DNA of 64,000 bases from Terribacillus aidingensis (GCF_040703035.1 NZ_CP159996.1:2452001-2516000), one strand, 5' to 3'. Positions 1 through 9,035 are shown, counted from the first letter of the stretch. Numbers and translations are program-made. Notes: generated by a model not told the origin, from the letters alone.

Positions 1-946
1 GCAAGCCTCGTTTGAGCGCACGATCGAATTGCTTGCCGCCGATATATCGAGATACAAGCAGCTGCGTACCTTCTGCAATAGACAATGTAAACAAGTAGCA
101 TAGCATGGAAATATTATTGATATATACACGCGCAGCCAGTGAAGCATCGCCGAAATTCGCTACAATTGCTGTGATGACAATCTGCGAATATTGATAAGAC
201 AAGTTTTCTGCTGCAGAAGGTACACCGATAACCAGGATATCCTTGATATCTTGTACGTTCAGCTTAATCAAATGTGTTCCTGTAAAACGTATTGCCAGAT
301 AACGATAAACAAAGTAGAACAATACAACAACCGCAAAAATACGGGCAATCACGATCGTCCAGGATACTCCGACAACACCAGTGATCGGCATGCCGAACAA
401 TCCAAAGATAGCAATCATATAGCCTAGCACACTCAGAACATTCATCAATACGGCAACTACCATGGAAACCTTCGTCCGGCCATTTGCCCGCAAGATTGCA
501 CTAAGTGTTAATGATAGAGATTCCAAGAATAAAGATGCACCGCATATTTTCACAAAGGTGGTAGCATAAGCGAGTGTCTCACCTTTTAAATCAAAGAAAC
601 TTAAAAATACAGAACCGAACAAAACGACAACAGCAGAAACGATCAAGCCAAACCAAAAGTTCATACCGAACGCTGTCCGAGCTGTCTGCCGGGCATGCGC
701 CAAATCCTCTGCACCGAGCTTCTGGCCGATGATGATCATAGAAGCAATAGACGTGACGTTAAAAACCAAAATAAAAATGCTAATCAGCTGATTCGCTACG
801 CCGACTCCGGCAGCAGCTAAATCTGAGTAATGACTCAGCATCAGTGTAGCAACAATACCCATTCCCATATGAAGTGCTAATTCAATAAACAGCGGCCAAG
901 AGATGCGAAACAATGTTTGCTCAGATGTAGAAGTTGGGTTACCCAA
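1..946 (-). CDS. MATE-family multidrug/cation antiporter, 3' end cut by window
   Basis: This is the N-terminal two thirds or so of a polytopic membrane protein of the MATE (NorM/DinF-like) exporter family, which extrudes cationic drugs in exchange for Na+ or H+. The translation from a TTG start at 946 opens LGNPTSTSEQTLFRISWPLF and continues through many hydrophobic helices typical of MATE, including GQKLGAEDLAHARQ and LRANGRTKVS. The TTG start is chosen because GGAG lies 8 bases upstream, while the nearby ATG in another frame stops after four codons. The gene runs off the left edge, so its C-terminus is not visible. The substrate is unknown. Confidence 0.85.
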   Translation of the reverse strand, partial: MGNPTSTSEQTLFRISWPLFIELALHMGMGIVATLMLSHYSDLAAAGVGVANQLISIFILVFNVTSIASMIIIGQKLGAEDLAHARQTARTAFGMNFWFGLIVSAVVVLFGSVFLSFFDLKGETLAYATTFVKICGASLFLESLSLTLSAILRANGRTKVSMVVAVLMNVLSVLGYMIAIFGLFGMPITGVVGVSWTIVIARIFAVVVLFYFVYRYLAIRFTGTHLIKLNVQDIKDILVIGVPSAAENLSYQYSQIVITAIVANFGDASLAARVYINNISMLCYLFTLSIAEGTQLLVSRYIGGKQFDRALKRGL

Positions 947-983
947 CAGACATTCTCCTTTTCGTTAAAATCAAACTCACTCT

Positions 984-1011
984 ATATTAATCCTTTTTTT
1001 GAGAATGTAAA
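984..1011 (-). promoter_or_regulatory. Sigma-A type promoter for the MATE gene
   Basis: On the minus strand TTTACA (1006-1011) and TAATAT (984-989) are separated by 16 bases, about 40 bases before the TTG start. The assignment rests on sequence only. Confidence 0.5.
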
Positions 1012-1218
1012 GGGCTTTACCTAAAAAAGACAAAAATTATTTTTTAACTCTACAACAGCTCTATAAACGCTTATCCCCTCGCTGTTTAGTGAGTATTCTC
1101 ACAATTTTACAGGAAGCGTTTTCAAAGAAAAATAACAAATCCTCTAACTCCTTTCGCTGCATTTCATTAACAACCTATCCTCACTTTTATCAATTATTTG
1201 AGATGACTTGTGATGAAA

Positions 1219-1248
1219 ACAAAAAACGCCTTCCTTATTTGGAAGGCG
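1219..1248 (-). terminator. Intrinsic terminator of the met/ABC/acs unit
   Basis: An 8-bp inverted repeat (CGCCTTCC / GGAAGGCG) is followed on the minus strand by a T-run. The hairpin overlaps the last codons and stop of the acyl-CoA ligase gene. 949-1218, between this and the MATE gene, holds only the MATE promoter. Confidence 0.85.
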
Positions 1249-2920
1249 CTTTTAAAGCTAATTGTTTTTCTATTTCCTGCTGCTTCAATTCCCGGCGCAG
1301 GATCTTCCCGCTGATTTGTGTTTTCGGCAGTTCTTCCATTACTTCGATTTCCCTTGGAGCAGCATGAGCAGCCAGGTTCTTACGGACAAACAGTCGTAAA
1401 GATTCCAGCAGCTCTGGTGTTTCCTCATACCCATCACGTAACGTGATGAAAGCTTTGACGATTTCCCCGCGAACAGGATCTGGTTTTCCGATCACCCCTG
1501 CTTCTGCAACTGCAGGATGTTCAATCAGTTTGCTTTCTACTTCAAAAGGACCGATTCGCTCACCGGAAGAATTGATCATATCATCGTTTCGGCCTTGGAA
1601 GAAGATATATCCTTCTTCGTCCTTCAATGCTAGATCCCCCGAAATATACCAGCCTGGATAAACAAAATAACTCTCATATTTTCCTCGGTCGCCCCAGATA
1701 TCCTGCATAAGACCCGGCCATGGGGTCTTAACGGCAAGCTGACCAATTGAATTCGCCGGCAGCTCATTCCCCTCTTCATCGAGGATACCAACTTGAATGC
1801 CTGGGAATGCACGACCCATTGATCCCGGTTTGATGGGTTCAGAAGGCAGATTGACAATGATATGCCCGCCTGTTTCGGTCATCCACCACGTATCGTGGAT
1901 ACGTAGCTGTAAGTTATCCCACGCCCAAGTAATGACTTCCGGATTGAGTGGTTCTCCTACGCTGAGGATATGACGCAAGCTGGATAAATCATAATCCTTG
2001 TACAAATCTCCTTTTGCCTTGAGCAGACGGAAAGCAGTAGGTGCACTATAAAGTGTCGTTACTTTAAGCTCTTCAATGATTTTATACCATGATTCTGCTT
2101 GGAAGCGTCCTCCTTGGATAACTATCGTTGCTCGGTTCAGCCATGGTGCGAACAAACCGTAGACGCTGCCAGTCACCCAACCTGGATGGGACGTGCACCA
2201 ATACACATCATCATCTTGCACATCAAGCACCCACTTGCCGGATACAGCATGGTGGATGAAAGAACGGTGGGCATGCAGGACGCCCTTCGGCTTACCTGTC
2301 GAGCCGCTCGTATAATGTATCAGCAGACCGTCTTCTCTGTCGACCCACTCCACTTCTCCTGAAACAGCCGCATCAGGCTCAGCTGCATCAATTTCTTCTA
2401 TTAAAAGAATTTCCTGCAAGGAGGGGATATCCTCGGCCGGCACTCGGTTGATCAAGTCCTGATCCGTTATGAGCAGCGTACCACCGCAATCATTGATCCG
2501 ATCACGCACTGCATCTTCCATGAAGGCTTCAAACAAAGGACCTGCGATGGCGCCGATGCGGATCGTCGCCAGGATAGCAACATAGCATTCCGGATTTTTC
2601 GGTAAAAAGATAAAAACGCGATCGCCTTTTTCCACTCCATGTGAGCGGAGGACCTTTGCATAATGCTCAATTTTCTGCTGCAGCTGTTCGAATGTCAAAC
2701 TGGATTGCAGCACTCCATCTTTCACATAATGCAAGGCCGTTTTCGCACCATAGCCTTCCTCGACGTGACGGTCGACAGCTTCATAGGATGCATTGCATTT
2801 TCCATCTTTCCTGCCGGACAACTCCTCTTCCAGCGCCTTCCAGTCATGGTTGTTAACTGCCTCTTGATAGCTTGGCAGATTATGCTTTCTGTCCAATTTC
2901 GGTGACAAGGCTGTAGTCAT
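1235..2920 (-). CDS. acsA: Acetate-CoA ligase (AcsA-type, AMP-forming)
   Basis: This 561-residue adenylate-forming enzyme activates a short-chain acid, most likely acetate, to its CoA thioester through an acyl-AMP. Visible family signatures are the P-loop TSGSTGKPKG near residue 205, YWCTSHPGWVTGSVYG, DTWWMTETGGH (A5), YISGDLALKDEEGY and the C-terminal SGKILRR with the catalytic lysine. Similarity to Bacillus AcsA is strong along its length. The start at 2920 has GAAGG upstream and lies 41 bases inside the preceding ATPase gene in another frame, so the two are probably translationally coupled. It is the last gene of a SAM-riboswitch-controlled unit. Substrate specificity (acetate or another small acid) is inferred. 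Confidence 0.85.
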   Translation of the reverse strand: MTTALSPKLDRKHNLPSYQEAVNNHDWKALEEELSGRKDGKCNASYEAVDRHVEEGYGAKTALHYVKDGVLQSSLTFEQLQQKIEHYAKVLRSHGVEKGDRVFIFLPKNPECYVAILATIRIGAIAGPLFEAFMEDAVRDRINDCGGTLLITDQDLINRVPAEDIPSLQEILLIEEIDAAEPDAAVSGEVEWVDREDGLLIHYTSGSTGKPKGVLHAHRSFIHHAVSGKWVLDVQDDDVYWCTSHPGWVTGSVYGLFAPWLNRATIVIQGGRFQAESWYKIIEELKVTTLYSAPTAFRLLKAKGDLYKDYDLSSLRHILSVGEPLNPEVITWAWDNLQLRIHDTWWMTETGGHIIVNLPSEPIKPGSMGRAFPGIQVGILDEEGNELPANSIGQLAVKTPWPGLMQDIWGDRGKYESYFVYPGWYISGDLALKDEEGYIFFQGRNDDMINSSGERIGPFEVESKLIEHPAVAEAGVIGKPDPVRGEIVKAFITLRDGYEETPELLESLRLFVRKNLAAHAAPREIEVMEELPKTQISGKILRRELKQQEIEKQLALKAPSK

Positions 2921-3632
2921 ATGTCTGTTCCTTCCCTTCCAGTAAATCTAGAATGTCTTCTTTCCATTTTCCTAGCGCTGCACTCCCTCGGGAACGCGGT
3001 CTTGATAAAGCTATTTTCAAGTCTTTGGCCAAAGTCGATGGCCGCCCCTGCAGGAGCAGTACACGATCACTCAGATACAAAGCCTCATCGATATCATGCG
3101 TAACGAGAATAATTGTTGTGCCAGTTGTTTCCCAGATCCTCAATAGCAGCTCTTGCAGCTGCATTTTTGTAAATGCATCCAGCGCGCTGAATGGCTCATC
3201 CAACAGCAGGATATCGGGCTCTGTCACAAGCGCGCGTGCAATAGCCGCCCGTTGTGCCATACCGCCGGAAAGCTCCCGTGGATATAGTTTTTCTGCATCT
3301 TTCAATCCGACAAGCTCCAAATACCGCCGTGCCTTTGCCTCATTCTCCTTGCGGTCGCCCTTCAAGCCGAAAGTGGCATTGGCTAAGACTGTTTTCCAAG
3401 GCAGGAGCCGCGGTTCCTGAAAGATAAAGCCAACACGCTGATCAGAAGGGATGCTGATATTGCCTTCATAATCCGAATCAAGACCTGCCAGTGCCCGCAG
3501 AACAGTACTCTTGCCGCATCCGCTTGTACCGAGCAGACTTACGATTTCTCCTTTTCCGACTGAGAAATCCACTTGCTGCAATACTTGTTTTTCGCCGAAG
3601 CGTCGTCCAAGCGCCTTCACTTGTAGTGTCAT
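2880..3632 (-). CDS. ABC transporter ATPase, nitrate/sulfonate/taurine type
   Basis: A 250-residue ATPase of the SsuB/TauB family that powers uptake through the permease encoded just upstream. Walker A (LLGTSGCGKST, about residue 35), the Q-loop region (IFQEPRLLPW), the signature LSGGMAQRAAIARAL, Walker B (ILLLDEPFSALD) and the H-loop (VTHDIDEAL) are all present. The start follows GGGGGG with 6-base spacing. It lies 12 bases after the permease stop and overlaps the acsA start. By family, the cargo is an organosulfur anion or related small acid; control by a SAM riboswitch supports a sulfur compound. Confidence 0.9.
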   Translation of the reverse strand: MTLQVKALGRRFGEKQVLQQVDFSVGKGEIVSLLGTSGCGKSTVLRALAGLDSDYEGNISIPSDQRVGFIFQEPRLLPWKTVLANATFGLKGDRKENEAKARRYLELVGLKDAEKLYPRELSGGMAQRAAIARALVTEPDILLLDEPFSALDAFTKMQLQELLLRIWETTGTTIILVTHDIDEALYLSDRVLLLQGRPSTLAKDLKIALSRPRSRGSAALGKWKEDILDLLEGKEQTYDYSLVTEIGQKA

Positions 3633-3644
3633 GCTGATCCCCCC

Positions 3645-4421
3645 TCATTTCGCTAATGCTGTATCCTGCCAATGAAGCGATCGCTTCTGAATAAGCTTTA
3701 TCACCCAATCCGTCAATTTACCAAGCAGTGCAAACAAGAAAATGCTGGCGATGATCACATCGGGAGCGTATGTGTTCTGCCCTAAAATAAGCAAATAACC
3801 AAGCCCTTGGCTGGCACCCATAATCTCTGCTGCAACAACGAACATCCAGCCTAATCCAAGACCGCTTCGTAAACCGGTCAGGAAAGACGGCAGGGACGCC
3901 GGAAGAATGATTCTTCTTACAAGCGCTACTCCATCAAGGCCGTACATTCTGCCTACTTCAATCAGTTTTCGATCCACTCCGCGAATACCATCAACGATAT
4001 TCAAATAAACAGGGAAGAACACACCGACTGCAATCAAAGTAACTTTCGATGTTTCTCCAATACCCATCCAAAGGATGAATAATGGAACCCAGGCTAGTGA
4101 CGGGATGCTCCGGAATGCTTGGATCAGCGGATCGAAAAATCGTTCCGAAAGCTCAGAATAGCCGACAAGTGTTCCTAATAGAATTGCTGCGATAGTTCCG
4201 ATGATGAAACCGACAAACAGCCGGTAAACAGTAAGTAATACATGATCCTGCAGCGTACCATCCTGCAAGTATGTAATGATAGTCGACAAAATGGCACTAG
4301 GCGCGGGTAGCTGATAGGCAGGAATGACACCTGCTCTGCTCAGAATCTCCCATGCTGCCAGCAAAACAATCGGCAGCAGGGAACCGAGCAGTACAGGATG
4401 TGTTCTTAATTTCTTCCACAT
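3645..4421 (-). CDS. ABC transporter permease, nitrate/sulfonate/taurine type
   Basis: A 258-residue inner-membrane permease of the SsuC/TauC family with about six hydrophobic segments. The EAA-type coupling motif is seen around VGRMYGLDGVALVRRIILPASLP, which contacts the ATPase. It is separated by only six bases from the binding-protein gene and 12 bases from the ATPase gene, giving a complete SBP-permease-ATPase set. The likely role is import of a sulfur-containing small molecule for methionine or cysteine supply, inferred from family and context. Confidence 0.9.
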   Translation of the reverse strand: MWKKLRTHPVLLGSLLPIVLLAAWEILSRAGVIPAYQLPAPSAILSTIITYLQDGTLQDHVLLTVYRLFVGFIIGTIAAILLGTLVGYSELSERFFDPLIQAFRSIPSLAWVPLFILWMGIGETSKVTLIAVGVFFPVYLNIVDGIRGVDRKLIEVGRMYGLDGVALVRRIILPASLPSFLTGLRSGLGLGWMFVVAAEIMGASQGLGYLLILGQNTYAPDVIIASIFLFALLGKLTDWVIKLIQKRSLHWQDTALAK

Positions 4422-4427
4422 AAATCA

Positions 4428-5429
4428 TCATTCCTCTCCAAGGTCTTGTGCGAATTTCGGCTCGATATACGAATCAACCGTTTCCGCTACATCTTTGTTG
4501 CCTTTCCATAGATTCGCCTTTTCCAGAACAGCGCCTGACTGATTCAGAATCTCCTGCTGTGTATCACCTGGTACAGATTCCGAGAAATCATTCCGTTCCA
4601 GCTGTTTTGCTGCAACTTCCTGGCTGATTCCCGCCTCTTTGGCAACAATCTCAGCTGTCTCTTCTGGATTCTCTTCGATCCATGCTCTTGCTTTGTCATA
4701 AAGCTTCAAGACTTCCTTCACTTCTTCAGGATGATTTTCAGCAAATTCTTCCCGAACGTTCAGGAAATTATATGTGTTGAAATCTTCGTTACGATAGAAA
4801 AGCTGGGCGTCATTTTCCAATTCAAGCTTCGCCATATGCGGGTCAAGTCCTGCCCATGCATCTACATCACCTGAAAGTAGAGCGCTAGCTCCGTCTGCAT
4901 GCTGCAGATTTACAATTTGAACATCCTGTTCGTCCAAACCAGCTTCCTGCAAAGAACGCTGAAGGAAGATATACGGATCAGTCCCGACAGTTGCGGCGAC
5001 TTTCTTCCCTTTCAAATCTGCTGGTTCTTGGATATCGCTGTCCTTAGCAGCAACCAATGCTGTCCATTCTGGTTTTGATGCCAGATATATACCTTGAATC
5101 GGATTGCCATTCGCCTTGGCAAGCAAGGCGGCACTTCCTGCTGTAGAGCCGAAATCAACGCTGTTACTGTTCAAAAATTCCAGTGCTTTATTAGATCCTT
5201 GGCTTAGTGTCCAAGTTACTTCGATGTCAGAATCCTTGAATGCTTCTTCTGCCCATCCTTTATTCTTTATCACCAGACTTGCTGGGGAGTAGTAGGCATA
5301 ATCCAAGCGAATTTGTTTTAGTTCACCTGATGCACTGCTGGAGTTTCCGCAAGCTGCCAGAAAGACGATGACAACTAAACTAAGTAAAGCTAGTAAACTT
5401 CTTTTATCTATAAGGGGAATCTTATTCAT
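4428..5429 (-). CDS. ABC transporter substrate-binding lipoprotein, SsuA/TauA-like
   Basis: This 333-residue lipoprotein has a signal peptide ending in the lipobox VFLAACGN, so it should be anchored to the outer face of the membrane by its cysteine. The mature part is a type-II periplasmic binding fold of the NMT1/SsuA group ([29 protein letters not shown], then [20 protein letters not shown]). ATG 5429 is preferred, with AAAGGAG nine bases upstream; a TTG lies one codon earlier. It overlaps the end of the metY fusion gene, so it belongs to that operon. Its ligand is not identifiable from sequence; an organosulfonate or other reduced-sulfur donor is a reasonable guess. Confidence 0.88.
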   Translation of the reverse strand: MNKIPLIDKRSLLALLSLVVIVFLAACGNSSSASGELKQIRLDYAYYSPASLVIKNKGWAEEAFKDSDIEVTWTLSQGSNKALEFLNSNSVDFGSTAGSAALLAKANGNPIQGIYLASKPEWTALVAAKDSDIQEPADLKGKKVAATVGTDPYIFLQRSLQEAGLDEQDVQIVNLQHADGASALLSGDVDAWAGLDPHMAKLELENDAQLFYRNEDFNTYNFLNVREEFAENHPEEVKEVLKLYDKARAWIEENPEETAEIVAKEAGISQEVAAKQLERNDFSESVPGDTQQEILNQSGAVLEKANLWKGNKDVAETVDSYIEPKFAQDLGEE

Positions 5430-7212
5430 CAATCGTTACTCCTTTGTTATCCAGTTCACAGGCATACGTGCTGATCGAACCGCGCAAGCGTTGTGCTTCT
5501 TTGTATGTGCAGCGATTGTGAACGACTTCCAATCCTGCTTCTCTTGCAATAGCTGCGGCTTCCTGCGACACGACACCTTCTTGGAGCCAGAAGATTTCCG
5601 GACGAACTTCCGCCGCTTCTTTAGCGAGTTCCACAGCTGCTTCAGGACTGCGGAAAATCTGAGCGATATCGATTTTCTCCGGTACGCTTGTCAAATCAGG
5701 ATAAGCTTTTTCTCCCAATACACTCGTTTCGGCAGGATTAACAGGGATGATTTTGTATCCGAGTCGCTGCATCTTCCGTGCCAAACGATTACTTGGACGC
5801 TGTTCCTTACTGCTCAAGCCCACTACTGCAATAGTTTTCTGACGGCCTGTCGCATCTGTCGCACTGCCGAGTGCTTCCCGGATGACGGCTTCATCATTGA
5901 TAACGATTTTCCTTGACTCGGAACGGATTCCCGTCGCTTTTTCCAAGGCACGGTCTAAATCGTGGATAAGATCATCTACTGACTCGATTCCAACAGATAG
6001 ACGTACCAATTCTTCTTTTACTCCTGTAGCAGCGAGACCTTCCGCATCCAGCTGTAGATGTGTTGTTGACGCAGGATGAATAATCAATGATTTGGCATCC
6101 CCGACATTGGCAACGTGTGACCATAGCGCAACATTGTTGATCAAAGTAGCACCAGCTTTTCTGCCGCCTTTGATACCGAAGTTGACAATCGAACCAGCAC
6201 CGTTCGGAAGCACTCTCTTACCTATTTCATACGATGGATGGCTGCTGAGCCCAGGGTAAGCAACCCAATCAACTGCCGGATGCTGTTCCAGATAGCTTGC
6301 CAGCTTTTCTGCATTTTGGACATGGCGTTCAACGCGCAAGTGCAACGTTTCCAGCCCCTGAATCAGCTGCCATGCATTAAACGGGCTTAGCGCAGCGCCT
6401 AAATCGCGAAGCAATTGCACACGCAATTTCGTGCTGAAAGCGAGTGTGCCAAAATCAAATGCATAGCGGATGCCGTTGTAGCTTGGATCAGGTTCTGTAA
6501 ATGTCGGAAATTTCGGTGAATTCCAATCAAACCTGCCTCCGTCTACAATCAACCCTCCTATAGAAGTACCATGACCGCCAATCCACTTTGTCGCACTATG
6601 GACGACAATATCAGCACCAAGTGTAATCGGTTTGCTCAAAATCGGTGTAGCAAACGTACTGTCGACGATTAGAGGAATACCAGCATCGTGAGCCACTGCT
6701 GCTACTGCTTCCACGTCTAGTACATGCAGACTCGGATTCCCGATGATTTCAGCAAATACAGCCTTCGTTTTGTCTGTAATTGCTGCGCGGAAAGCTTCCG
6801 GATCGGTCGGATCGACGAATTTAACGTTGATTCCGTAGCGTGGCAGTGTCGTGTGGAAAAGATTGTACGTTCCGCCATACAGATTGGTCGCTGCTACGAT
6901 TTCGTCTCCAGCGCCTGCCAGATTGAGAATGCTGTAGCTGATTGCTGCCATACCAGACGCAACACCGACTGCTGCAACGCCGTCTTCCAGCAATGCAATC
7001 CGTTTTTCCAATACATCGACGGTAGGGTTACCAATACGGGAATATATGTTACCAGGCTCATCCAAGGCGAATAGGCGCTCTGCATGATCTGTATCATGGA
7101 AAAGGTAAGAAGTTGTTTGATAAAGCGGCACCGCTCTTGAACCTGTTGTCGGATCTGGTGCTTGCCCGCCGTGTAATGCTAATGTCTCTGCTTTATAAAC
7201 TTGATCTGTCAT
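5422..7212 (-). CDS. metY: O-acetylhomoserine sulfhydrylase fused to a CoA-binding domain
   Basis: The first 430 residues or so form a Cys/Met-metabolism PLP enzyme that joins O-acetylhomoserine and sulfide to homocysteine and acetate. The PLP lysine lies in [16 protein letters not shown], and the family landmarks [18 protein letters not shown] and GVASGMAA are present. About residues 455-585 add a separate Rossmann domain ([20 protein letters not shown], then KIIPVNP) of the YccU/CoA_binding_2 type. Ordinary MetY proteins end near 430 residues, so the 596-residue length reflects a fusion. The start has GGAGG at nine bases. It lies directly after a SAM riboswitch and terminator and heads the transporter/acs operon. 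Confidence 0.92.
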   Translation of the reverse strand: MTDQVYKAETLALHGGQAPDPTTGSRAVPLYQTTSYLFHDTDHAERLFALDEPGNIYSRIGNPTVDVLEKRIALLEDGVAAVGVASGMAAISYSILNLAGAGDEIVAATNLYGGTYNLFHTTLPRYGINVKFVDPTDPEAFRAAITDKTKAVFAEIIGNPSLHVLDVEAVAAVAHDAGIPLIVDSTFATPILSKPITLGADIVVHSATKWIGGHGTSIGGLIVDGGRFDWNSPKFPTFTEPDPSYNGIRYAFDFGTLAFSTKLRVQLLRDLGAALSPFNAWQLIQGLETLHLRVERHVQNAEKLASYLEQHPAVDWVAYPGLSSHPSYEIGKRVLPNGAGSIVNFGIKGGRKAGATLINNVALWSHVANVGDAKSLIIHPASTTHLQLDAEGLAATGVKEELVRLSVGIESVDDLIHDLDRALEKATGIRSESRKIVINDEAVIREALGSATDATGRQKTIAVVGLSSKEQRPSNRLARKMQRLGYKIIPVNPAETSVLGEKAYPDLTSVPEKIDIAQIFRSPEAAVELAKEAAEVRPEIFWLQEGVVSQEAAAIAREAGLEVVHNRCTYKEAQRLRGSISTYACELDNKGVTIDE

Positions 7213-7240
7213 TTTGTCATTCCTCCAATTATTTATAAAT

Positions 7241-7267
7241 GAAAAAACAGCTTCTCGTAAGAAGCTG
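7241..7267 (-). terminator. Terminator of the metY S-box leader
   Basis: The stem CAGCTTCT / AGAAGCTG is followed on the minus strand by six T residues, just downstream of the SAM aptamer and before the metY ribosome-binding site. In S-box leaders this is the OFF state formed when SAM is bound. Confidence 0.9.
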
Positions 7268-7286
7268 CTGCATAAGCATGGAACTT

Positions 7287-7391
7287 CTTATCTCTCAAAC
7301 TCTTTGTTTGCTGGAAGTAGCACCTTCCAAGCATTGCTGCTTGCAGGTTGCCGGGCATCATCGGACCAGTCCCTCCGCCTCTCTTGATAAG
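7287..7391 (-). ncRNA. SAM-I riboswitch upstream of metY
   Basis: The minus strand carries the S-box core: P1 strands CTTATC and GATAAG close the element, with AGAGAGGCGGAGGGACTGG and GATGCCCGGCAACC in the conserved order. It begins four bases after the metX stop codon, so metY is controlled separately from metX even if both are on one transcript. It should reduce metY, transporter and acs expression when SAM is abundant. Confidence 0.96.
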
Positions 7392-7394
7392 CTA

Positions 7395-8462
7395 TTATGA
7401 AATTTTTATAGGTTGCTGAAGCAAATGACGGATATGATGTCCCCACTTCTCAAATTCAAGCAAAAAGCCATCATGTCCATATATTGTTGTTACATCTACA
7501 TGGCGCGCACCTGGAACTTCTGCCGCAAAGCGGCTAATCTCTTCCGGAGGGAACAGCAGATCCCTCGAGAAGCCGAACGACAGTACAATCGCTTTTATAC
7601 TTTGGGCAGCAGACTGCCAGCCACCTCTGCCCCTTCCGATATCATGGCTGTTCATAGCCTCCAGTAATGTCATGTAACAGTTGGCATCAAAACGATTGAC
7701 GAGCTTCTCTCCTTGGTAGTTCAAGTATGATTCCACCTCATATGCTGCATCGTCCCTTTGGGATGCAGCGCGTCGGAAGCGCTCATTATATTGATGATCA
7801 GAACGGTAAGTAAGCATTCCTACCATCCGTGCAAGTCCAAGACCTGCTGCAGGTAATTTGTCTGCTGTGTAATTACCATTGTTCCAATTCGGATCAGATG
7901 TGATAGCTGTCTTGGCCAAGTGATTATAGGCAATCGCATAGTCACTCACAAAAGGAGTTGCTGCAAGGGGGATTAGTACATCCATAAAATCCGGGTACAT
8001 GACACCCCATTCCAGCACTTGCATCCCTCCTAATGATCCGCCGATCACAGCCCTCAAATGAGAGATTCCTAGCTTCTCCAACGCAGTGCGCTGAACCGAA
8101 ACCATGTCACGAATCGTGATAGCAGGAAATGCCGATGCGTACCTCTCTCCCGAAATTGGATCTATTGATAAGGCACTTGTTGTCCCGTTGCATCCGCCAA
8201 GCACATTGAATGTAATTATCTGATACCGGTCGGTGTCGATAAAACCTCCGGGCTGCAGCAATCCGCTCCACCAGCCTGGATCTGCACTGGTGCCGGCCGC
8301 AAACTGATCCCCTGTCAGAGCATGGCAGACCAGCACCGTTTCTCCCGATTCAGGACCGCTTTTTTCATAAGCAACCTCTACCTTTGAAAGGATATGACCT
8401 GATTCAAGCTCGAAATCCCCGATGAGAAGTTTGCCGGTTTGGTATAACTGTTGTGACTTCAT
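7395..8462 (-). CDS. metX: Homoserine O-acetyltransferase
   Basis: A 355-residue alpha/beta-hydrolase-fold enzyme that transfers acetyl from acetyl-CoA to homoserine, the first committed step to homocysteine in this window. The nucleophile serine lies in AVIGGSLGGMQVLEW and the catalytic histidine in TIYGHDGFLLE. The ATG at 8462 is chosen over an in-frame TTG at 8486, because the latter abuts the leader terminator and the ATG matches the usual MetX N-terminus. Its product is the substrate of the MetY domain encoded next. The gene has its own SAM riboswitch. Confidence 0.93.
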   Translation of the reverse strand: MKSQQLYQTGKLLIGDFELESGHILSKVEVAYEKSGPESGETVLVCHALTGDQFAAGTSADPGWWSGLLQPGGFIDTDRYQIITFNVLGGCNGTTSALSIDPISGERYASAFPAITIRDMVSVQRTALEKLGISHLRAVIGGSLGGMQVLEWGVMYPDFMDVLIPLAATPFVSDYAIAYNHLAKTAITSDPNWNNGNYTADKLPAAGLGLARMVGMLTYRSDHQYNERFRRAASQRDDAAYEVESYLNYQGEKLVNRFDANCYMTLLEAMNSHDIGRGRGGWQSAAQSIKAIVLSFGFSRDLLFPPEEISRFAAEVPGARHVDVTTIYGHDGFLLEFEKWGHHIRHLLQQPIKIS

Positions 8463-8488
8463 GTTCCGTACGCTTCCTCCCCTCAAAT

Positions 8489-8520
8489 AAAAAAGCCACC
8501 CTGAGAGGACAGGGTGGCAA
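8489..8520 (-). terminator. Terminator of the metX S-box leader
   Basis: The perfect stem GCCACCCT / AGGGTGGC is followed by TTTTTT on the minus strand. It lies between the aptamer and the metX ribosome-binding site. Confidence 0.92.
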
Positions 8521-8539
8521 TATGTACCGACTTGTCTCT

Positions 8540-8647
8540 CTCATCTCTAAAGTGCATACGCACTTTCAGGAATTAGCACCTTATAAGCATTTCTGCTTGC
8601 AGGTTGCCGGGCATCGTCGGGCCAGTCCCTCCGCCTCTCTTGATAAG
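8540..8647 (-). ncRNA. SAM-I riboswitch upstream of metX
   Basis: The S-box core on the minus strand (CTTATC...AAGAGAGGCGGAGGGACTGG...CCCGGCAACC) closes with a P1 strand GATGAG. The 5' half is almost identical to the metY copy, while the P4 and loop parts differ. It lies 26 bases below a strong promoter. Confidence 0.96.
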
Positions 8648-8672
8648 AGCTTGCTATTTATTTGTTAACAGG

Positions 8673-8701
8673 ATTGTAGCATGTGTTATTTTATGAGTCA
8701 A
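8673..8701 (-). promoter_or_regulatory. Sigma-A promoter for the metX leader
   Basis: TTGACT (8696-8701) and TACAAT (8673-8678) are separated by 17 bases on the minus strand, just upstream of the SAM aptamer. Confidence 0.8.
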
Positions 8702-8754
8702 CTATAAATTCTGAAATTTCCATTTACGTTATAAATATCCCTGGAAATTTGGAC

Positions 8755-9000
8755 GCCCCGCATCAGCTAATGCCAATGCGGGGCTAAAATGTAACTTTTC
8801 TATTGTAAGTAGAGGATACCTAATACATCCTCCTGCCGCGGTACTTGTTCCACATGGTAGTTTACACTTAAACGATGCAATCCCTACCTCTATTGCATCC
8901 TCACGGCTCCTAGGCCGCTCCAGTCTGAATAAGTACTTCTGATTAAAACTATAGCAGAATGCCAATGATCTTCGATAAAGTTACTTAAACATCGAAGACG
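8755..9000 (-). ncRNA. Candidate structured RNA of unknown class
   Basis: This stretch has no convincing protein gene but is packed with inverted repeats: 8755-8784 (9-bp stem), 8812-8832 (6-bp), 8860-8873 (4-bp), 8874-8899 (8-bp), 8904-8917 (4-bp) and 8970-8997 (7-bp). GTACTT at 8841-8846 can pair with AAGTAC at 8931-8936, which would close a multi-branch junction around three of the hairpins. A good minus-strand promoter lies at 9007-9035. No clear T-run follows the last hairpin, so the 3' end is uncertain. I do not recognise the class. A 78-residue minus-strand reading frame (8729-8965) overlaps it but has no known domain. Confidence 0.45.
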
Positions 9001-9006
9001 TTAACT

Positions 9007-9035
9007 ATCTTATCATGCTTTACAATTATTGTCAA
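9007..9035 (-). promoter_or_regulatory. Sigma-A promoter upstream of the candidate RNA
   Basis: A consensus TTGACA (9030-9035), a 17-base spacer and TAAGAT (9007-9012) lie on the minus strand. Transcription would start near 9000 and run into the hairpin-rich region. 9036-9197 shows nothing further. Confidence 0.6.

Noticed and set aside
8830..8860. T-box leader (the minus strand contains GTGGAAC and GTACCGCGG, like part of a T-box)
   Set aside because: The conserved T-box order is broken by inserted bases, no specifier stem is evident, and no amino-acid gene follows without its own promoter.
8729..8965. A 78-residue minus-strand reading frame over the hairpin-rich region
   Set aside because: No domain or signal sequence, no clear ribosome-binding site, and the same bases form strong stems; RNA structure explains the region better.
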